Counted from the stretch's first letter, positions 40,632 to 50,601 are shown. The stretch is 64,000 nucleotides of DNA from Paenibacillus methanolicus (GCF_008124765.1 NZ_VNHS01000004.1:248001-312000), one strand, 5' to 3'. Numbers and translations: made by a program. The notes: generated by a model not told the origin, from the letters alone.

Positions 40632-41951
40632 ATGAACGTACGCAAACTGCGTTTGTTCGATACCGAAAATGCATTTTCCAGCGAAAATCGCGACGAATAC
40701 GAGAAAGACTACGCCAGACTGATCCAGTCCCCCGCCTTCCGGCGGCTGCAGGGCAAATCGCAGGTGTTCGGGGCGGGGACGGGCGATTATTACCGGACGC
40801 GGCTGACGCACTCGCTCGAGGTGTCGCAGATCGCGCGCGAGGTGGGACGGCGTCTCAACAAGACCGAGCCGTTCCTCGCGCTGCGCGAGCATCCGGGACT
40901 GGTCATCGAGCCGGAAGTCGTCGAATGCGCGTCGCTCGCCCACGACCTCGGCCATCCGCCGTTCGGGCATAAGGGCGAGGAAGTGCTGCACCGGCTGCTG
41001 GCGGCCGACTACGGGCTGAACTACGAAGGCAACGCGCAGAACTACCGCATCCTGATGTTTCTCGAGAAACGCGCGGGCAGCGACAGCGGCCTGGATCTGA
41101 CGAGCGCCGTGCTGCTGGGGATCAACAAATACCCGTTCAGCCTCGGCGAACCGGGCCGGATGAAAGGCGTCTACCCGATGGAATGGGTGGACGGGATCGA
41201 ATATTTGCGCGAGCAGTGGCAGATGCCGAAAGGATGCGCGACGCTCGAGGCGCAGCTGATGGACCTGTGCGACGACATCGCTTATTCGACCCATGACATC
41301 GAGGACGGCATCCGCGCCGGCAAAATCCAAATGAACCGCAGTTTCTTCGAGGATGACCGCCTCGTGGCCCACACCGTGCAGGAGATCGTCGAAGACCAAG
41401 GCAATTCCGCGGTGGGGTGGGACCAAGTCGACATCGCGGGCATGGTGCGCCAGGTGTTCACGCTCTATCTGGAGCAATGGGAAGCGATCTACAACGCGTG
41501 CGGCCGGGAGACCTCCCGCGCTCGCCGCGAGATGAAGGCGCGCTGGGTGAGCCAGTTCGCCGCGCGGGTCGGCATCATCGACGATCCGGCCGCGGGCTGG
41601 AAGAAGGTGACGTTCGTGCGCGACGGCGAACAGGACCTCGAGCTGCTGCGGACGATGGAAATTCTGAAGAAGCTCGCCTGGGTGACGCTTATCAAGGACT
41701 TCCGCGTGCAGCGGCTGCAGAAGCGCAGCGAGATTCTGCTCCAGCGGCTGTGGGAGAGCTTCAAGGACGAGACGACCGGACGGCTCATTATTCCGCCGGA
41801 TTGGATCGAGAGCTACGAGCGGCAGCAGGACGTGTGGCCGTGGCCGAGAATGGTGGCGGACTACATCGCGGGGATGACGGACGCCTATGCCGAGAAGGTA
41901 TATGGGGAGCTGTACGCGAGCCGGACAGGATCGATCTACGAACGAGACTAG
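40632..41951 (+). CDS. dgt: deoxyguanosinetriphosphate triphosphohydrolase-like protein
   Basis: A 439-residue HD-domain dNTP triphosphohydrolase. The N terminus has FRRLQGKSQVFGAGTGDYYRTRLTHSLEVSQIA; the HD pair is in CASLAHDLGHPPFGHKGE; further conserved blocks are NYEGNAQNYRIL and LCDDIAYSTHDIEDG. Enzymes of this group split dNTPs into deoxynucleoside and triphosphate and may limit dNTP pools. ATG 40632 is used with GAGGG six bases away; ATG 40626 is possible. Confidence 0.92.
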   Translation: MNVRKLRLFDTENAFSSENRDEYEKDYARLIQSPAFRRLQGKSQVFGAGTGDYYRTRLTHSLEVSQIAREVGRRLNKTEPFLALREHPGLVIEPEVVECASLAHDLGHPPFGHKGEEVLHRLLAADYGLNYEGNAQNYRILMFLEKRAGSDSGLDLTSAVLLGINKYPFSLGEPGRMKGVYPMEWVDGIEYLREQWQMPKGCATLEAQLMDLCDDIAYSTHDIEDGIRAGKIQMNRSFFEDDRLVAHTVQEIVEDQGNSAVGWDQVDIAGMVRQVFTLYLEQWEAIYNACGRETSRARREMKARWVSQFAARVGIIDDPAAGWKKVTFVRDGEQDLELLRTMEILKKLAWVTLIKDFRVQRLQKRSEILLQRLWESFKDETTGRLIIPPDWIESYERQQDVWPWPRMVADYIAGMTDAYAEKVYGELYASRTGSIYERD

Positions 41952-41994
41952 GCGAAGAGGCCTAGTCCGGCAATATATATTCGCTAATAGCAGA

Positions 41995-42032
41995 CCCCTT
42001 CGATCGACGGCTCCGTCGTGCGATCGAAGGGG
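41995..42032. terminator. bidirectional terminator
   Basis: CCCCTTCGATCG and its complement form a 12-bp stem with a 14-nt loop, followed by TTATTGTCTT on the plus strand. It lies between the convergent dgt and isochorismatase-like genes. Confidence 0.75.
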
Positions 42033-42061
42033 TTATTGTCTTATCTGGAGCGGTGCGTTCG

Positions 42062-42595
42062 TCACGGCAGATCGTCCGCGACGGCGGCGCCGATCCGCGG
42101 CAGATGCGCGAGCGCGCGGGCGCGGCGGCGTTCATCCCGGCTGCCGACGGCCGGGGAAGGAATCGTGACGAGGAAGCCTCGCCGCAGCGCTTCCTTGGCG
42201 GTCCGGTAGACGCTGCCTTCGGCGAATACGCCGGCGATCACGAGCTCGGAGATGCCGGACGCCGCCAAGTAGCCGGCGAGCGCCGGATTGGAGAAGGCAT
42301 CGCCCTGCCGTTTGGCGAAGCGGAGGCCGCTCGCGATCCGCACGCGCGCATCGAGCGCCGCGCCGGGCGAGCCGGCGAGGGCGGCCTGCCGCCGGAAGGC
42401 GTTGCCGATGATATCATAGGACGAGAACTCGTTCATGACGTAGAGGATGTCCGAGCCCTCCTGCGCGAAGTCGTCGACGAGCGCGTTGACGTGCTCCAGC
42501 AGCCCGGGCGTTTGACTGGGTTCGACTGGCATGCGCGCGTTCACGCCGATGTAATCCCGCTGCATATTCATGACAAGCAAAGCGCGGTTGCGCAT
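42062..42595 (-). CDS. isochorismatase-fold protein lacking catalytic residues
   Basis: A 177-residue cysteine-hydrolase-fold protein. The usual D-x-Q-x-D-F motif reads N10-M-Q-R-D14-Y, and the nucleophile position in the G-V-x-x-x-x-C-V motif is Ser128 (GVFAEGSVYRTAKEALRRGF). The lysine region (FAKRQGDAFSNPAL) is retained. Thus two of the three Asp-Lys-Cys triad residues differ from nicotinamidase-type enzymes. True isochorismatases also lack the Cys but keep the Asp. It may be a binding protein or have altered chemistry. AAGGAGCGG precedes ATG 42595. Confidence 0.82.
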   Translation of the reverse strand: MRNRALLVMNMQRDYIGVNARMPVEPSQTPGLLEHVNALVDDFAQEGSDILYVMNEFSSYDIIGNAFRRQAALAGSPGAALDARVRIASGLRFAKRQGDAFSNPALAGYLAASGISELVIAGVFAEGSVYRTAKEALRRGFLVTIPSPAVGSRDERRRARALAHLPRIGAAVADDLP

Positions 42596-42965
42596 GCCGA
42601 TCCGCTCCTTTCGGGGGCGTGATAGCTCTAGTATAGCGAAGACGATGCGGCCGGCCATCGGTCGCGGGAAGGGAGACGGTCTCGGCCTGGCGCCGGGCTT
42701 GGCAGCCGGACTTTGTGCAAGTACAAGAATTTATGCGCCGCGTGCTGCATCCCCGGTTTACGACCGTGAACGCAAGCCAATCCGCTTTATTTCATGCGCA
42801 TCCATCCTCTTGTACTTCTCTGTCATGAAACGGCTGTCGCCTTAAGACGGCGCTATTCGTTTCCCCTTGCGGCTTGTCTTCTACGGAGCGGGCGGCTGTA
42901 GTATGCTTTTAGAGAGGTCTGTCATAAAATCCCTGCTTCCAAGCAGCGAAAGAGGTGTGTAAATC
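42596..42965. other. intergenic region, no gene recognised
   Basis: Divergent upstream regions of two genes. AAGTACAAG near 42720 and CTTGTACTT about 90 bp later form a distant inverted repeat. No coding or RNA gene is seen. Confidence 0.5.
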
Positions 42966-44156
42966 ATGCCGATCCGGCAGTTGACAAGCGAAGAGTTCGA
43001 ATCGTCCATGGCGCTGGCGCAATACGCATTCCAAATCCATCCGACCCCGGAACGGCGGGAAGAGATGCGGGAGAAATTCAAGCCGGAGACGGTTTGGGGC
43101 GTGTTTAACGGGACCGATCTAGAGGCGCAGCTCCGCATCATTCCGTTCGAGCTCTATTTATACGGACGCCAGCTGCGGATGGGCGGCATCGCGGCGGTGT
43201 CCACGTGGCCGGAACAGCGCCGCAAGGGGCATGTGAACGAGCTCCTCCTTCACGCGCTGAAGGTGATGCGGGAAGCCGGCCAGACGATTTCCTGCCTGGC
43301 GCCGTTCGCGTTCCCCTTCTACCGAAAATACGGATGGGAGCTGTACGTGGACTACAAGAAATACACGGTCGCAACCGCGCTCCTTCCGCGTAGGGTTGCG
43401 ACAGCCGGCCAGGTCGAGCGGACGGAAGGCGATATCGCGGAGTTGAACAAGGTGTATGAGCGATATGCGGCGCGGTATAACGGGACGCTGGTCCGCACGG
43501 AGGCATGGTGGCAGGATTCCGTCTTCAGGCGGAAGAAGAAGCTGGCGGCGGTCTACAAGAACGAGGCCGGGCAGGCGGCGGGCTATATCCTGTACGAGAT
43601 TGCGGAGCGCGCGTTCAACATCAACGAAATGGTCTACCTGGACGAAACGGCGCGTCAGGCGCTATGGACCTTCGTCGCGAATCACGACTCGATGATCGAT
43701 AAGGTGACGCTCGAAGCGCCGATGGACGACAATTTGCCGTACCTGCTGCCGAATCCGCGCATCGGTCAAGAGATCGTGCCGTATTTCATGGGGCGCATCG
43801 TCGACGCTCCGGCCTTCGTCGAGCAGCTTCGGCTTCGCGTGCCGGAGGGGGCGTCGGACGGCGAGCCGATCACGCTCTTCATTCGCGACGAGCATGCGCC
43901 TTGGAACGATGGTCATTGGCGGCTGGAGGCCGACGAGGCGGGACTTTGGTCGCTCCGGCGGTCTGGTTCCGGCGGATCGGGTGAAGCCGGCGCGGAGCTG
44001 TCCTGCGGCATCGGGACGCTGACGGCACTGCTCATGGGCTACCAGCGGCCGGAGCGGCTGCTGCAAGACGGGAAGTTAACGGGGGCCGACGAGGCGGCAT
44101 CGCGGCTTGAACGCATCATTCCGAGAAGTCAAACGAATTTGCTTGATTTCTTCTAA
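42966..44156 (+). CDS. Eis-like GNAT N-acetyltransferase
   Basis: A 396-residue tripartite acetyltransferase: N-terminal GNAT domain (LRMGGIAAVSTWPEQRRKGHVNELLLHALKVM, with the acetyl-CoA loop Q-R-R-K-G-H), a second GNAT-like domain, and a C-terminal sterol-carrier-like domain (about 290-396). LAPFAFPFYRKYGWE is typical of Eis and its Bacillus relatives. Members acetylate amines including aminoglycosides; the physiological substrate is unknown. AAAGAGGTG precedes the ATG. Confidence 0.9.
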   Translation: MPIRQLTSEEFESSMALAQYAFQIHPTPERREEMREKFKPETVWGVFNGTDLEAQLRIIPFELYLYGRQLRMGGIAAVSTWPEQRRKGHVNELLLHALKVMREAGQTISCLAPFAFPFYRKYGWELYVDYKKYTVATALLPRRVATAGQVERTEGDIAELNKVYERYAARYNGTLVRTEAWWQDSVFRRKKKLAAVYKNEAGQAAGYILYEIAERAFNINEMVYLDETARQALWTFVANHDSMIDKVTLEAPMDDNLPYLLPNPRIGQEIVPYFMGRIVDAPAFVEQLRLRVPEGASDGEPITLFIRDEHAPWNDGHWRLEADEAGLWSLRRSGSGGSGEAGAELSCGIGTLTALLMGYQRPERLLQDGKLTGADEAASRLERIIPRSQTNLLDFF

Positions 44157-44254
44157 GAGCTGTTTTACCATAGGTCAAGTTGCGTCTTGGCATTGACATG
44201 CTTTGCCTTGGGTAATACTACAACATAGATTCTGCAGAAGAGGTGAGGCATCGA

Positions 44255-45625
44255 ATGAACGTTAATTCTGGCAATACGAATGGCGCCGGTAGCGAAGGGC
44301 AGGGCAGCAAGGCTGACCAGTTCTCGCGCTGGGGGTTCATCATGGCGGCGATCGGCAGTGCGGTCGGTCTCGGCAACATGTGGAAATTCCCGTACATTAC
44401 CGGCAAGTATGGCGGTGCGGCATTTTTTCTCGTCTTTATTATTTGTTTGATCGTCGTGGGACTTCCGGTCTTGCTGGCGGAGATGGCCGTCGGCCGCGGC
44501 GGGCGCGGCAGCGCGTCCTCGTCGATGGTGCGTCTCTCCGGCAAGAAGGCATGGGGCGGCTTCGGATTTATTTCGATCTTCGGCTCCTTCATGATTTTCT
44601 CCTACTATGCGGTCGTGGCCGGCTGGACGCTTCATTATGCGTACCTGTCCTTTACCGGCCAACTGTTCGCGTCGAATGACTTCGGCGCGACGTTCGGCAA
44701 TTTCATCAGCGGTTCGCTGCCGGTGTTCTGGCAGTTCATCGTCGTGCTGCTGACGGCATGGGTCGTCGCGGTGGGCATCTCCTCGGGTATCGAGCGATTC
44801 AACAAGATCCTCATTCCCGGCCTGGTCGCGCTGCTCATTATTCTCGTCATCCGCTCGCTGACGCTGGAGGGCGCCGCGGAGGGCGTAAGCTTCTTCCTCG
44901 ACCCGGACTTCAGCAAGCTGTCGCCGACCGCCATTCTCGTCGCGCTGGGACATGCCTTCTTCTCCCTGTCGCTCGGGATGGGGGTCATGATCACGTACGG
45001 CGCTTATGTCAACAAGAAGCAGTCGCTTAGCGGAGCGGCGCTCGCGGTCGGTCTCGGCGACCTGTTGTACGCCTTCTTGGCGGGACTGATCATCTTCCCG
45101 ACGACCTTCGCCTTCAATCTGGAACCAACGCAGGGAGCCGGCTTGGTATTCGTCGTGCTGCCGGTGGCGTTCTCGGCGATGCCTTTCGGCGCTTGGTTCG
45201 GCGGCTTGTTCTTCATCCTGCTGGCGGTCGCGGCGCTCACCTCGGCCGTGTCGCTGCTGGAGGTTGCGGTGGCTTTCGTGATGGAGAAGTGGAAGACGAG
45301 TCGTACCAAAGCGGTTTGGGTGACGGGCATTATCGCGTTCCTCGTCGGCCTGCCTTCGGCGGCTTCGGCGGGAGGCGCCGTGGACTTCCTGAATTTCGGG
45401 GGCAAGTCGTTCTTCGATTGGATGGACTTCCTCTCCTCGAACGTGCTGCTTCCGCTCGGCGGCCTGATCGTCACGATCTTCGCCGGCTGGGTATGGAAGG
45501 GCGCCTATGAAGAAGCGGACCTGACGCCAGGCTGGTACAGAGTGTGGCGGTTCACGCTAAGGTATATCGCGCCGATTCTGGTTGTCGGCGTATTCCTGAT
45601 CTCGGCGGGCGTTATTTCCGAGTAA
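44255..45625 (+). CDS. sodium-dependent transporter, NSS (SNF) family
   Basis: A 456-residue LeuT-fold symporter with about eleven to twelve helices. Helix 1 reads WGFIMAAIGSAVGLGNMWKFPYITGKYGG, which contains sodium and substrate contacts, and LAEMAVGRGG follows helix 2. Bacterial relatives take up amino acids with sodium. ATG 44255 is chosen after AGAGGTGAGG; GTG 44243 is within the ribosome site. The substrate cannot be deduced. Confidence 0.93.
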   Translation: MNVNSGNTNGAGSEGQGSKADQFSRWGFIMAAIGSAVGLGNMWKFPYITGKYGGAAFFLVFIICLIVVGLPVLLAEMAVGRGGRGSASSSMVRLSGKKAWGGFGFISIFGSFMIFSYYAVVAGWTLHYAYLSFTGQLFASNDFGATFGNFISGSLPVFWQFIVVLLTAWVVAVGISSGIERFNKILIPGLVALLIILVIRSLTLEGAAEGVSFFLDPDFSKLSPTAILVALGHAFFSLSLGMGVMITYGAYVNKKQSLSGAALAVGLGDLLYAFLAGLIIFPTTFAFNLEPTQGAGLVFVVLPVAFSAMPFGAWFGGLFFILLAVAALTSAVSLLEVAVAFVMEKWKTSRTKAVWVTGIIAFLVGLPSAASAGGAVDFLNFGGKSFFDWMDFLSSNVLLPLGGLIVTIFAGWVWKGAYEEADLTPGWYRVWRFTLRYIAPILVVGVFLISAGVISE

Positions 45626-45639
45626 GTAATCGAATGACA

Positions 45640-45698
45640 AAGCGGCCCTTGGGGGATAGCGGAACGAATCGTTCCCGCTGCTCCTCCAAGGGCCGCTT
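45640..45698 (+). terminator. terminator of the NSS gene
   Basis: AAGCGGCCCTTGG pairs with CCAAGGGCCGCTT and an inner AGCGG-AACG stem extends the hairpin; ATTTTG follows. Confidence 0.8.
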
Positions 45699-45838
45699 AT
45701 TTTGTGACATACAAGAAGGGATACGGCTTGCCTGCATCCTCCTCTTGCATTCGAGGCAATGAAACGAGCGGACGCCTCTAAGGCCGTCCCTAAGGCGTCC
45801 CTGCCGTTTCGCCTCAAGACCCCTGCCTTCGTGCCGGC

Positions 45839-45937
45839 CTACAGCTTGCCGATCAGCACGATTACAAGCGCCCACACGGCTGCCGAGAATCCGATCGCGG
45901 CAAGCAAACCCCAGTTGATTCTTCTCATGCTGGACAT
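45839..45937 (-). CDS. small single-span membrane protein
   Basis: A 32-residue protein, MSSMRRINWGLLAAIGFSAA followed by VWALVIVLIGKL, with one clear transmembrane helix after a positively charged N terminus. GGTGGAG lies four bases before the ATG at 45937. The frame is open to an ATG at 46021 without a comparable ribosome site. Function is unknown. Confidence 0.6.
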   Translation of the reverse strand: MSSMRRINWGLLAAIGFSAAVWALVIVLIGKL

Positions 45938-46253
45938 CACACTCCACCACTCCATCCCATTCAAGCGTTGTTTTGCTGGCTTCCCTATCGATGGTGTACG
46001 CTTGTCCTTTTGCATATCCATATTATGGGGATCTTATACCCATCATATCCGATTCGACAAATTTTGCAGGGTGCCGTTAGACCCAATTGTGAAAAAATGC
46101 CTGGATAATAATTGGTAAACGTCGAAAACGGCGGTCCGCGAAGAGGCGGGGAGAATGTATATCTTGCCGAAACGACCTCCCGTCAACCGTTCGCGGATAG
46201 GCGGAGTGGGATGCGAGCGCGTTGTGAGGGAGGTTGAAATGCGACGGACCATG

Positions 46254-46293
46254 AAAAAACTCCCCCGTCGCGCCTGGCAGGCGAACGGGGGAG
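46254..46293 (-). terminator. terminator of the marR-ABC operon
   Basis: CTCCCCCGT and ACGGGGGAG arms with a GC-rich inner stem, followed by TTTTTT on the minus strand. Confidence 0.85.
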
Positions 46294-46323
46294 CTGGGCG
46301 GTGCGTGTTCCGATGCGGCGGGA

Positions 46324-48267
46324 TTACACGGCGTCGATCGTCGCTTGCCGCCTTCCGCTGAACTGGCTCTGATACAGATCGGCATAGAAGCCGCCCTGCG
46401 CGAGCAGCTCTTCATGCGAGCCTTGTTCGATGACCGCGCCTTGGTTCATGACCAGTATCAGGTCGGCTTCCCGGATCGTCGAGAGCCGGTGCGCGATGAC
46501 GAAGCTGGTGCGCCCTTCCATGAGCGTGTTCATCGCCCGCTGGATGTGCGCCTCGGTCCGGGTGTCGACGCTGCTCGTCGCTTCGTCGAGGATGAGGATG
46601 GCCGGATCGGCGAGTATTGCCCGGGCAATCGTCAGCAGCTGCTTCTGGCCCTGCGAGATGTTGGAAGCCTCTTCGTTCAACACGGTATCATAGCCTTCCG
46701 GCAGCGTGCGGATGAAGTGGTCGGCATAGGCGGCTCGCGCCGCCCGCACGACGTCCTCTTCGGTCGCGCCGGCCCGACCGTAGGCGATATTGTCGCGGAT
46801 CGTCCCGTTGAACAGCCACGTGTCCTGCAGCACCATGCCGAATAGGCTGCGCAGGTCGCCGCGCTTCAGCTCCGTAATATCGGTGCCGTCGATCGTGATG
46901 CGTCCGCCGTTCAATTCATAGAACCGCATGAGCAGATTGATGAGCGTCGTTTTGCCTGCGCCGGTGGGACCCACGATGGCGATCGTCTGACCGGAGCTGA
47001 CGTCGATGTTCATGTCCGCGATGAGCGGCGCGTCTTCGTTGTAGCCGAACTTCACGTGTTCGAACCGTACGTTGCCCTTGGGGGCGAATGCGGTGCCCGC
47101 CGAAGCGCCAGGCGAAGCGACGGCAAGGGCATTGGCCGCTTCCGGCACCTCTTCCGTCTCGTCGAGCAGTTCGAATACCCGCTCGGCCGAGGCGATCGTC
47201 GATTGAATAATATTGGCGATCTGGGCCGTCTGCGTAATCGGCTGCGCGAACTGGCGCGAATACGAGATGAACGCCTGCACGTCGCCGATCGTAATCCGTT
47301 GATGCAGCACGAGCAAACCGCCGGCGACGCTGACGAGCACGTAGCCGATATTGCCGATGACGCCCATGATCGGCATGATCATGCCGGAGACGAACTGCGC
47401 CCGCCAGCCGGACTGGTACAGCCGCTCGTTCACGCCGTCGAATTTGGCGACGGACTTGCGCTCGTACCCGAACGCCTTGACGACCGGATGGCCGGTGTAC
47501 ATTTCCTCGACGTGCCCGTTCAGCTCGCCGAGCGAAGCTTGCTGGTCCTTGAAATACGTCTGCGACTTGCCGGCGATCGCCTTGATCGCGATGAAACTGA
47601 GCGGCAGCGTCACGATGGTGATCAGCGTCAGCAGCGGGCTGATCGTCAGCATCATGACGACGACGCCGACGAGGGTGACGATCGAGGTGATGAACTGCGT
47701 CAAGCTCTGCTGCAGCGTACTGCTAATGTTGTCGACGTCGTTCACGGCCCGGCTCAGAATTTCGCCGTGCGTGCGGGAGTCGTAGAATTTGAGCGGCAAG
47801 CGCTCGAGCTTCTCGTTGACGTCCTTGCGCAAGCTGGCGACCGTCCGCTGGGCGACGCCGGCCATCACGTACTGCTGAATGTAGCCAAACAAAGCGCTAA
47901 TGACGTACAGGACGGCCAGCACGAGCAGAATATCGGCGATATAGCCGTAGTCCACGGCCGATCCGGGCACGCCGTTGATTTTGCCCATCAAGCCCTCGAA
48001 CAGCTCGGTCGTCGCCTCGCCCATGATCTTCGGGCCGAGTATGGAGAATACGGTGCTGAGCACGGCCGTCAGGAAGACGACCAGAAGTTTGCCGCGATAC
48101 GGCTTCAAGTAGCCGATCAGGCGGCGGAGCGTCTCCTTGAAGTTCTTCGCTTTCTGGACCGGCATGCCCATGCCGGCCGGACCGCCGCGGCCCGGGCCGA
48201 AGCCGAAGCTTCCGGGCCCCATGCCGCCTTGGCCGGGTTTGCCTGCGCCGCGTTGTTGGTCACTCAT
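46324..48267 (-). CDS. ABC multidrug exporter half-transporter, canonical ATPase site (YfiC-like)
   Basis: A 647-residue half-transporter. A Gly/Pro-rich N-terminal extension of about 40 residues precedes six membrane helices and a C-terminal ATPase: Walker A VGPTGAGKTTL, Q-loop MVLQDTWLFNG, signature NISQGQKQ (divergent), Walker B ILILDEATSSVD with the catalytic Glu, and switch His in IAHRLSTI. The ATG overlaps the stop codon of the upstream half-transporter (ATGA). The two form a heterodimer like BmrCD or YfiBC. Confidence 0.93.
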   Translation of the reverse strand: MSDQQRGAGKPGQGGMGPGSFGFGPGRGGPAGMGMPVQKAKNFKETLRRLIGYLKPYRGKLLVVFLTAVLSTVFSILGPKIMGEATTELFEGLMGKINGVPGSAVDYGYIADILLVLAVLYVISALFGYIQQYVMAGVAQRTVASLRKDVNEKLERLPLKFYDSRTHGEILSRAVNDVDNISSTLQQSLTQFITSIVTLVGVVVMMLTISPLLTLITIVTLPLSFIAIKAIAGKSQTYFKDQQASLGELNGHVEEMYTGHPVVKAFGYERKSVAKFDGVNERLYQSGWRAQFVSGMIMPIMGVIGNIGYVLVSVAGGLLVLHQRITIGDVQAFISYSRQFAQPITQTAQIANIIQSTIASAERVFELLDETEEVPEAANALAVASPGASAGTAFAPKGNVRFEHVKFGYNEDAPLIADMNIDVSSGQTIAIVGPTGAGKTTLINLLMRFYELNGGRITIDGTDITELKRGDLRSLFGMVLQDTWLFNGTIRDNIAYGRAGATEEDVVRAARAAYADHFIRTLPEGYDTVLNEEASNISQGQKQLLTIARAILADPAILILDEATSSVDTRTEAHIQRAMNTLMEGRTSFVIAHRLSTIREADLILVMNQGAVIEQGSHEELLAQGGFYADLYQSQFSGRRQATIDAV

Positions 48268-49991
48268 GCGATCTCCTCCTCGGACAGCTGCGACATAACG
48301 ATCTCGCGGTAAACTTCGCTATTCGCGAGCAGCTCGCGGTGCGTGCCGATGCCGGCGATCTTGCCCTCTTCGAGCACGATAATTTGGTCGGCGTCCATGA
48401 CGGTGCTGACCCGCTGCGCGACGATGATCAGCGTCGCATCCGCCGTCTCGGTCTTCAGCGCGGCCCGCAGCTTCGCGTCCGTCTTGAAGTCGAGCGCCGA
48501 GAAGCTGTCGTCGAACAGATAGATGGACGGCCGCCGGACGAGCGCGCGGGCGATGGAGAGCCGCTGCTTCTGACCGCCGGAGACGTTCGTTCCGCCTTGG
48601 GCGAGGATCGAATCGTAGCCTTCCGGCATGGAGCCGATGAAGTCGGTCGCTTGGGCGACGGCGGCCGCATGGCGGATCTCCTCGTCCGTGGCATCTTCCT
48701 TGCCGAAGCGGATGTTCTCCGCGATCGTGCCCGTGAAGAGCAGCGCCTTCTGCGGCACGAGGCCGATCGAATCTCGCAGCTGCTCTTGCGAGGCGCGGCG
48801 CACGTCCTCGTTCCCGATCCGCACGGCGCCTTCGGACGCGTCATAGAAGCGCGGGATCAGGTGGATCAGCGTCGATTTGCCGGAGCCGGTGCCGCCGATG
48901 ATCGCCGTGGCCTTGCCGGGCTCGGCCGTGAACGAGATGTTCGAGAGCGCCGGCACTTCGGCGCCGGGGTAGTAGAAGGTCACGTTGTCGAACACGACCG
49001 AGCCGGCCCGCGCTGGCATGGGCTGCGGCGCGTCCGCGTCCTGAATCGCCGGCTGCATGTCGAGTACTTCTTGGATGCGCGCGGCAGATGCCGATGCCCG
49101 CGGGACCATGACGAACATCATCGAGGCGAAGATGAGGGCGAACATGATCTGCCATGCATATTGAATGAAGGCGATCAGGTCGCCGACGGCGATGCCCCCC
49201 GCCTCGATGCGCTTGCCGCCGTACCAGATGATCGCGATGCTGGCGAGGTTCATGACGAGCATCATGACCGGCATCAGGCCGGCCATCAGCCGGTTGACCG
49301 CGATGGAAGTCTGGGTCAAATCCTCGTTCGCCGCGTTGAACCGCCCCTGTTCGTGCCGGGTGCGGTTGAAGGAGCGGATGACGCGGATGCCGGTCAGGTT
49401 CTCGCGGAGCACGAGGTTCAGCTTATCGATCTTCGTCTGCATCGATTTGAACAGCGGAATGCTGCGCATGACGACGAGGAGGATGATGATCGCCAGCACC
49501 GGCACGACGGCGATGATGACGAGGGACAGCTTCACGTCCTTGGACATCGCCATAATGATGCCGCCGATGCACATGAGCGGGGCCATGACCATGACGCGCA
49601 TCAGCATCGTCAGCACCATCTGCACCTGCGTAATATCGTTCGTCGTCCGCGTGATGAGCGAAGCGGTGCCGATTTTGTCGAATTCGTTCAACGAGAACTG
49701 CTCGACGTGCGCGAAGACGCGGCTGCGCAGATCGCGGCCGAAGGCGCCGGCGGACTTGGCCGACAGATAGCTGGCGCCGACCGCGCAGACGCCGCCGAGC
49801 GCGGCGATCACGAGCATGAGGGCGCCGATTCGCCAGATGTAGCCCGTATCGCCGGGGACGACGCCATCGTCGACAATATCGGACATCAGCGTCGGGAGAT
49901 AGAGGTCGGACAAGGTCTGGAGAAACACGAGGACGAGCGTGAAAATAACGGCCGTGCGGTACGGCTTCATGAAACGGAATAGCTTCAACAT
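48264..49991 (-). CDS. ABC multidrug exporter half-transporter, degenerate ATPase site (YfiB-like)
   Basis: A 575-residue half-transporter with six N-terminal helices and an ATPase: Walker A IGGTGSGKSTL, canonical signature NVSGGQKQRLSIARAL, but Walker B is IYLFDDSFSALD, with Asp in place of the catalytic Glu. This asymmetry is the hallmark of heterodimeric exporters. ATG 49991 (MLKLFRFMKPYRTAVIFT) starts 16 bp after the marR stop; the frame continues upstream inside marR without merit. Confidence 0.93.
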   Translation of the reverse strand: MLKLFRFMKPYRTAVIFTLVLVFLQTLSDLYLPTLMSDIVDDGVVPGDTGYIWRIGALMLVIAALGGVCAVGASYLSAKSAGAFGRDLRSRVFAHVEQFSLNEFDKIGTASLITRTTNDITQVQMVLTMLMRVMVMAPLMCIGGIIMAMSKDVKLSLVIIAVVPVLAIIILLVVMRSIPLFKSMQTKIDKLNLVLRENLTGIRVIRSFNRTRHEQGRFNAANEDLTQTSIAVNRLMAGLMPVMMLVMNLASIAIIWYGGKRIEAGGIAVGDLIAFIQYAWQIMFALIFASMMFVMVPRASASAARIQEVLDMQPAIQDADAPQPMPARAGSVVFDNVTFYYPGAEVPALSNISFTAEPGKATAIIGGTGSGKSTLIHLIPRFYDASEGAVRIGNEDVRRASQEQLRDSIGLVPQKALLFTGTIAENIRFGKEDATDEEIRHAAAVAQATDFIGSMPEGYDSILAQGGTNVSGGQKQRLSIARALVRRPSIYLFDDSFSALDFKTDAKLRAALKTETADATLIIVAQRVSTVMDADQIIVLEEGKIAGIGTHRELLANSEVYREIVMSQLSEEEIA

Positions 49992-50007
49992 GGCGCTGGG
50001 TTCACCT

Positions 50008-50517
50008 TCATTCGGATGGTTTGGGATCTGGAGCGCCGCTTTCGCAGAAGGGAGCGTCCGTATCTGCCGCGGCTTGCGCGCTGTAGTACTGGAAGACGTC
50101 TTCGAGCAAATCGACAAGCAGCCGCGCGCGATCGTGGCCGAGATGCTGCATGAGCCCCTCGAGTCCTTGGCGCATCGCTTGATGGGCGAGCTCGGTCACG
50201 CGCTCGCCTTCGCCGGTCAGCGTAATGCGGACGGCCCGGCGGTCGGTCGGGTCGGCGGCGCGCGCCAACGCGCCGCGCGCCACGAGCAAATTGACCAGCT
50301 GCGTCACCGAAGGCGTGGCGATTCGCATATGCTGACTGATCTCGGACGGCTTCAGCCCCCGCGGGTTGTCCTGTTGGCTGCGCCGGACGCAGAACAGCAG
50401 CATCGTCTCGCCGGGCGTATAGCCCTCGATGGCGTGCTGGCCGCGCCAATTGATATGGCGCAGCTGCCGGAAGGCCCGGATGAGGGCGAGGGCGTCGGCG
50501 TCATTCTCGGTGTTCAT
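50008..50517 (-). CDS. MarR-family regulator of the ABC exporter
   Basis: A 169-residue winged-helix repressor: LKPSEISQHMRIATPSVTQLVNLLVARGALARAADPTDRRAVRITLTGEGERV. First gene of the operon with the heterodimeric exporter, so likely its drug-responsive autorepressor. ATG 50517 has AAGGA nine bases upstream; ATG 50523 is the alternative. Confidence 0.92.
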   Translation of the reverse strand: MNTENDADALALIRAFRQLRHINWRGQHAIEGYTPGETMLLFCVRRSQQDNPRGLKPSEISQHMRIATPSVTQLVNLLVARGALARAADPTDRRAVRITLTGEGERVTELAHQAMRQGLEGLMQHLGHDRARLLVDLLEDVFQYYSAQAAADTDAPFCESGAPDPKPSE

Positions 50518-50601
50518 GGACATCGTTCCTTTGCGTGGATAGAAGGTGAACGCCGGGAGGTTGTCTCGGCAAGAGCCCTCTTCTATCGTTGTGTTATTTA
50601 C

